A DNA stretch of 7,772 nucleotides, from assembly GCA_023442495.1 (NCBI GenBank), contig JAEZZB010000065.1, positions 1-7,772 of the forward strand, given 5' to 3'. Made by a program: the position numbers and the translations under genes. The notes under the pieces are model-generated. The model worked only from the letters and a program-made list of their open reading frames with translations, was not told the origin of the DNA and did not search any database. Origin of the DNA: Bacillota bacterium (lineage in GTDB: Bacteria; Bacillota; Clostridia; Tissierellales; Peptoniphilaceae). This document shows, piece by piece, positions 5,168 to 7,772 of this stretch; the stretch's first letter is position 1; every line of letters begins with the position of its first letter.

Positions 5168-7060
5168 TTATTTTTCTTTATAATAATGCATTCTAGATTT
5201 TCTAATAAATATTATTGCTCCTATTGCAATCAATGTATTCATTATATAAATCCCAATCCCATCGTCTCCAGTTTTAGGATTATTGCTTTTATCATTCTTA
5301 TAATTATTTTCATTCTTTATTTCATGTTTTGTTTCAGTTTTATTTTCTTTTTTCGTTTCTTCTTTTATTTCTTTTTCTGACTCCACTTGGGTTTCTGCTT
5401 CAGTTTCTACTTCGGTTTCTTCTTTTGTTTCTTCTTTATCGGTTTCTTTTTCACTTTCTGATGGTGTTTCTAATAATTTGATATTAAGAACATCTTGCAT
5501 ATATGTTTTTTCTAATTCAGATATTATAGATTGAATATTATCTGAATTTAAGTAATCTAGTAAGACTTGGCTATTTTTACTTCTATTTTCTAATACATCC
5601 ATTAAAGATCTTATTACATTTCTTTTAGATGGTAATTGACTTTCTAAATCAATATCAGTAATTTCAGATTCAATAATTCCCATTAAAACATCATCTACGG
5701 ACTTATCGTCAGCAAGTCCCAATGCCCTATATAATAGTTCTGAAACTAAACCATAGCTTGCAATATTACTATTTTTTGTATAAAAATCATTATCTTTAGG
5801 TCCCATTATTGGTGTATTTCGAGCATTTGTATTTAAAAACATTGTAAAATTATTTTCTTTATCGATTAAAGATAAAGTACCCGTCCAGCCTGTGTGACCT
5901 ATAGTTCCTGCTGGTGCAAATTCTGAGAACCAAGTTGCCGCTCCACCAGTTTCACTTTTTCTTCTCCATCCACCTAGGGTTTGTGTAGATAATTCAGATA
6001 CTTCAGTAAATTTATCAATTGTATCTTGATTAAACAATTGAACATCATCGAGTACACCGCCATTTAACATTGCTTGAGATAAATATGCAAGTTGCTTAGC
6101 ACTTCCAAATAAACCAGCATGTCCTGCAATTCCATCAAATGAATGAAATGCTTTTTCATCATGAACTTCACCTTGCAATACATACTTTCTAACATTATTG
6201 AATGCTCTTCTTCCGCCTCTTGTATTACCATTTACTTCAGTTGCAGCGATATTATTTTTATCTATATTATTTTCTAATGGATTAAATCTTATCTCATCTA
6301 TGCTTAATGGTTGATAAATATTTTCTTTTACATAAGTATCTAAATCTTGTCCTGTAATTTTTTCAATTATAAATCCAGCAAGCATCATATCTACATCTGA
6401 ATATTCCCATTTTGAATTTGGCTCTCTAACTAAAGGAGTTTTCATAATCATGTTAAAAGTCGTATCTCTATCTTGTGAATAAAGATCATTTTTACCATTT
6501 TTTATTTGATCTGCTTCATCATAATTCTCATCATGATATTTAGGCGATGCTACGAATCCTGCTCTATGACTTAATATCATTTTTAAGTCTATTTTTTCTT
6601 TCCATTTATTTTCATTAGCATATTCTAAAAATTCTGGAAATATTTCGTAAATCTTAGTATCTAAACTAATTTTGTTTTCTGAAACTAATTTTTGTAATGC
6701 ATATACTGTAGCAAACATTTTTGTATTGCTTGCTAAATCAAATAAAGTATCATTTGTTACTAAAAATTTTTCATCATCTCTTAATACTCTATTTTCTCCA
6801 ACTATTATATTTCCATATTCATCTTTAACATTTTCATAGTTGTTAATATAGCCATATGCACTATTTTTAATTAATTTTCCATCTTTATAAGCGGCAATTT
6901 GTGCACCACTTAATCCATACTCAATTTCAGAATTAACCAAATCATCTAAAAGTTCTATGAATTCTGGATTACTTATATTACTATCTGCCTGTACATTATT
7001 AATAGGTATGAATCCTAATAATAAAACTATAACCATAATAATAGAAAATTTCTTTTTCAT
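5168..7060 (-). CDS. Secreted PBP4B/beta-lactamase-family serine hydrolase with NPKTG wall anchor
   Basis: This 630-residue protein has a Sec signal peptide (1-25, MKKK then a hydrophobic core, likely cleavage after VQA). The beta-lactamase/PBP class C catalytic domain spans about 30-450: S111-N-T-K114 (SxxK, nucleophile and base), Y220-S-D222 (YxN-like) and H389-T-G391 (KTG-like). GIAGHAGLFGSA (310-321) is typical of the YfeW/PBP4B and YbbE/AmiE group. A helical region (about 455-530) leads to a Glu/Thr/Lys-rich low-complexity stalk (531-592). NPKTG (594-598), a hydrophobic helix and RKSR follow, forming a sortase-type signal. It probably trims or de-esterifies muropeptides at the cell surface; DD-carboxypeptidase, esterase or amidase-like activity cannot be told apart. 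E. coli YfeW (about 430 residues) lacks the long tail. The start at 7060 is set by AGGAGGG (7065-7071) and the signal peptide. It is the first gene of the mur unit. Confidence 0.87.
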   Translation of the reverse strand: MKKKFSIIMVIVLLLGFIPINNVQADSNISNPEFIELLDDLVNSEIEYGLSGAQIAAYKDGKLIKNSAYGYINNYENVKDEYGNIIVGENRVLRDDEKFLVTNDTLFDLASNTKMFATVYALQKLVSENKISLDTKIYEIFPEFLEYANENKWKEKIDLKMILSHRAGFVASPKYHDENYDEADQIKNGKNDLYSQDRDTTFNMIMKTPLVREPNSKWEYSDVDMMLAGFIIEKITGQDLDTYVKENIYQPLSIDEIRFNPLENNIDKNNIAATEVNGNTRGGRRAFNNVRKYVLQGEVHDEKAFHSFDGIAGHAGLFGSAKQLAYLSQAMLNGGVLDDVQLFNQDTIDKFTEVSELSTQTLGGWRRKSETGGAATWFSEFAPAGTIGHTGWTGTLSLIDKENNFTMFLNTNARNTPIMGPKDNDFYTKNSNIASYGLVSELLYRALGLADDKSVDDVLMGIIESEITDIDLESQLPSKRNVIRSLMDVLENRSKNSQVLLDYLNSDNIQSIISELEKTYMQDVLNIKLLETPSESEKETDKEETKEETEVETEAETQVESEKEIKEETKKENKTETKHEIKNENNYKNDKSNNPKTGDDGIGIYIMNTLIAIGAIIFIRKSRMHYYKEK

Positions 7061-7064
7061 AAAT

Positions 7065-7071
7065 CCCTCCT
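7065..7071 (-). promoter_or_regulatory. Strong ribosome binding site fixing the hydrolase start
   Basis: AGGAGGG on the minus strand ends 4 bases before the ATG at 7060, where the signal peptide MKKKFS begins. The open frame continues 15 codons further upstream to 7105. That extension would put the charged stretch IKIQRLLNKK ahead of the signal peptide, so the inner ATG is the start. Confidence 0.85.
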
Positions 7072-7110
7072 TTTTATTTAATAATCTTTGAATTTTAATT
7101 ACCAACTATT

Positions 7111-7125
7111 TGATTTACGTTTACA
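7111..7125 (-). promoter_or_regulatory. Cre-like CcpA box near the hydrolase gene
   Basis: On the minus strand this reads TGTAAACGTAAATCA. It shares TGTAAACGTAA with the cre box at 7308-7322 and differs by one extra A before TCA, so it fits the cre consensus imperfectly at the 3' side. If the -10 at 7143-7148 is used, the box lies shortly downstream of the transcription start. Bound CcpA could block there. It is in the opposite orientation to the other box. Confidence 0.4.
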
Positions 7126-7142
7126 TTTTTTACATAATATCT

Positions 7143-7148
7143 ATTATA
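7143..7148 (-). promoter_or_regulatory. Candidate proximal -10 box
   Basis: A perfect TATAAT on the minus strand lies about 80 bases before the hydrolase start codon. The best-spaced -35 (TATATT or TTATAT, 17-18 bases upstream) is poor. A TATAAT in DNA this AT-rich can occur by chance. It is the nearest promoter-like element to the first mur-unit gene. Confidence 0.35.
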
Positions 7149-7244
7149 TCGGCTTATAATTTATTAATATAAGTAAACTTTTTTTATTTTACTAAAATTT
7201 AAATATATCTTCACACATGATAGTATCTAATATATTCTACCTTT

Positions 7245-7273
7245 ATACTAATATAATAAAGTTAAGTTTTCAA
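7245..7273 (-). promoter_or_regulatory. Candidate sigma-A promoter
   Basis: TTGAAA (7268-7273) and TAGTAT (7245-7250) are separated by exactly 17 bases on the minus strand. Each box matches five of six consensus bases. It would give a 5' leader of about 180 bases before the hydrolase gene. It lies just downstream of the palindrome at 7289-7305. Confidence 0.45.
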
Positions 7274-7285
7274 TACTATTTTATT

Positions 7286-7314
7286 ATAATGAAACAAAGT
7301 TTCATATTTGTAAA
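7286..7314 (-). promoter_or_regulatory. Candidate distal promoter overlapping palindrome and cre
   Basis: TTTACA (7309-7314) and CATTAT (7286-7291) are 17 bases apart on the minus strand. An overlapping TATAAT (7283-7288) has 20-base spacing from the same -35. The spacer holds the palindrome at 7289-7305 and the -35 lies inside the cre match. This is a typical layout for a promoter controlled by a specific repressor and by CcpA. Confidence 0.4.
7289..7305. promoter_or_regulatory. Palindromic candidate operator (possible MurR site)
   Basis: ATGAAACAAAGTTTCAT is a perfect palindrome: 7-bp arms around AAA. It sits between the -35 and -10 of a candidate promoter reading toward the mur unit and carries no terminator T-run. 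RpiR-family repressors such as MurR bind inverted repeats at their own operons. Assignment to MurR is inferred from position only; another regulator could use it. Confidence 0.5.
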
Positions 7315-7322
7315 CGTAATCA
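7308..7322. promoter_or_regulatory. Cre site (CcpA catabolite repression)
   Basis: TTGTAAACGTAATCA fits the published cre consensus WTGNAANCGNWNNCW at every position. It overlaps the TTTACA -35 of the distal candidate promoter and is 3 bases from the palindrome at 7289-7305. CcpA repression of an amino-sugar uptake operon would be expected in a Firmicute. CcpA itself is not encoded in this window. Confidence 0.6.
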
Positions 7323-7402
7323 TTTTATTATCAAGCTCGTTCCCACTTTTTATTTTTTTAATTACTAAAATACTTTATATTTAAATAAAATATGTATAAA
7401 TG

Positions 7403-7435
7403 TATAGTGGCCTATTTCAAAAAAAATAGACTATA
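7403..7435. repeat. Nested inverted repeat in the gene-free region
   Basis: TATAGT (7403-7408) pairs with ACTATA (7430-7435), and inside it CTATTT (7412-7417) pairs with AAATAG (7424-7429). Together they form a 12-bp stem with a GGC bulge on one side and a 6-base loop. No T-run follows on the minus strand. It lies between the terminator at 7443-7487 and the mur promoters. It may be a secondary 3' structure of the upstream gene or a chance product of AT-rich DNA. The remaining DNA between here and 7323 shows no gene. Confidence 0.35.
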
Positions 7436-7442
7436 ATATTCA

Positions 7443-7487
7443 TAAAAAAAGCCTATAATAACATTCTTTTAAAAATGCTATTATAGG
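7443..7487 (-). terminator. Rho-independent terminator of the small membrane protein gene
   Basis: CCTATAATA (7452-7460) pairs with TATTATAGG (7479-7487). The stem continues after one A-C mismatch through 7462-7465 with 7474-7477, leaving an 8-base loop. On the minus strand it is followed by C and seven T (complement of 7444-7450). It begins 15 bases after the stop codon of the membrane protein gene and isolates that gene from the mur unit. Confidence 0.88.
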
Positions 7488-7502
7488 ACTCAAATAAATA
7501 TG

Positions 7503-7772
7503 CTATTTAAATAAATTAAATATCGCTAATAGAAGTATCAACACGCCAAATGCAAAATATACTAATCTCATAGTTTTATATCTTTTCAATTCAGGATTAT
7601 TTTTAAAATATATCTGTTGATTTACAGACATTAATAAGAATATCAATCCTAATGCAAAGAATGAATATTTAATTTCTCCAATTTTATTTCTTTCATAAAG
7701 TATTAATCCAATGGTTATGAATATAAATATGTCCGTTGCAATTATGAATTTTAATTGCCCTTTTGTAACCAC
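7503..7772 (-). CDS. Small three-helix membrane protein of unknown function (possibly 5'-truncated)
   Basis: The 89 visible codons run to the right edge of the window and end in a stop at 7503-7505. I do not recognise the family. Three hydrophobic segments are visible: about residues 9-27 (FIIATDIFIFITIGLILYE), 35-55 and 68-88. Short charged loops separate them, including ERNKIGE and KNNPELKRYKTMR. The protein ends right after the third helix (FNLFK). A GTG at 7770-7772 could be the start, but no upstream sequence is available to find a ribosome binding site. The gene may therefore begin outside the window. It has its own strong terminator, so it is unlikely to be part of the MurNAc unit. Confidence 0.65.
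   Translation of the reverse strand: MVTKGQLKFIIATDIFIFITIGLILYERNKIGEIKYSFFALGLIFLLMSVNQQIYFKNNPELKRYKTMRLVYFAFGVLILLLAIFNLFK

Noticed and set aside
5186..5380. Plus-strand open frame rich in Phe and Ile
   Set aside because: It is the complement of the Glu/Lys-rich stalk of the hydrolase gene, has no ribosome binding site and looks like composition, not a gene.
7061..7105. N-terminal extension of the hydrolase by 15 codons
   Set aside because: The inner ATG at 7060 has a strong AGGAGGG site and begins a normal signal peptide; the extension contains that binding site and would bury the signal peptide.
7172..7193. AGTAAA-N10-TTTACT inverted repeat
   Set aside because: Six-base AT-rich arms with a long T-rich centre are expected by chance in this region.
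7403..7487. Possible insertion-sequence remnant because two inverted repeats lie close together
   Set aside because: There is no transposase fragment and no target duplication; the right-hand repeat is a normal terminator for the adjacent gene.

Overview
The window is very AT-rich and looks like the chromosome of a low-GC Gram-positive anaerobe. Three features point there: an Asp23/Gls24-family envelope protein, a surface protein ending in an NPKTG sorting motif, and strong AGGAGG-type ribosome binding sites. The NPKTG motif and base composition fit the anaerobic Gram-positive cocci (Peptoniphilaceae and relatives), but the species cannot be fixed from this sequence. No phage, transposon, CRISPR, tRNA or rRNA signal was seen.

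Layout. Positions 2-97 hold the 3' end of a plus-strand Asp23/Gls24 gene, closed by a strong hairpin terminator. Everything else is on the minus strand. Read in the direction of transcription (right to left), it starts with the 3' part of a small three-helix membrane protein (7503-7772) and its terminator. A gene-free regulatory stretch of about 440 bases follows (7061-7502). Then comes a five-gene unit: a secreted, probably sortase-anchored PBP4B-like serine hydrolase (5168-7060), murR (4258-5118), murQ (3358-4248), murP (1920-3347) and a PHP-domain phosphoesterase (1071-1910). An 18-bp perfect stem terminator ends this unit, and an mgtC/sapB-type membrane protein gene (308-997) lies directly behind it.

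How the genes work together. The unit reads as N-acetylmuramic acid (MurNAc) salvage. MurP imports and phosphorylates MurNAc, MurQ cleaves the lactyl ether to give GlcNAc-6-phosphate and D-lactate, and MurR (RpiR family) should sense MurNAc-6-phosphate. The surface hydrolase would act on muropeptides outside the cell. Its pairing with murRQP parallels E. coli yfeW and B. subtilis ybbE (amiE), both of which lie beside mur genes. No EIIA, NagZ or NamZ is encoded here, so those steps must be supplied from elsewhere. The role of the PHP enzyme is unknown.

Regulation. The region upstream of the hydrolase has a 17-bp palindrome (7289-7305) in the spacer of a possible promoter, and a full match to the CcpA cre consensus (7308-7322) over its -35. 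A second, near-identical cre-like box in the opposite orientation lies at 7111-7125, just upstream of the hydrolase gene. This arrangement suggests induction by MurNAc-6-phosphate plus carbon catabolite repression.
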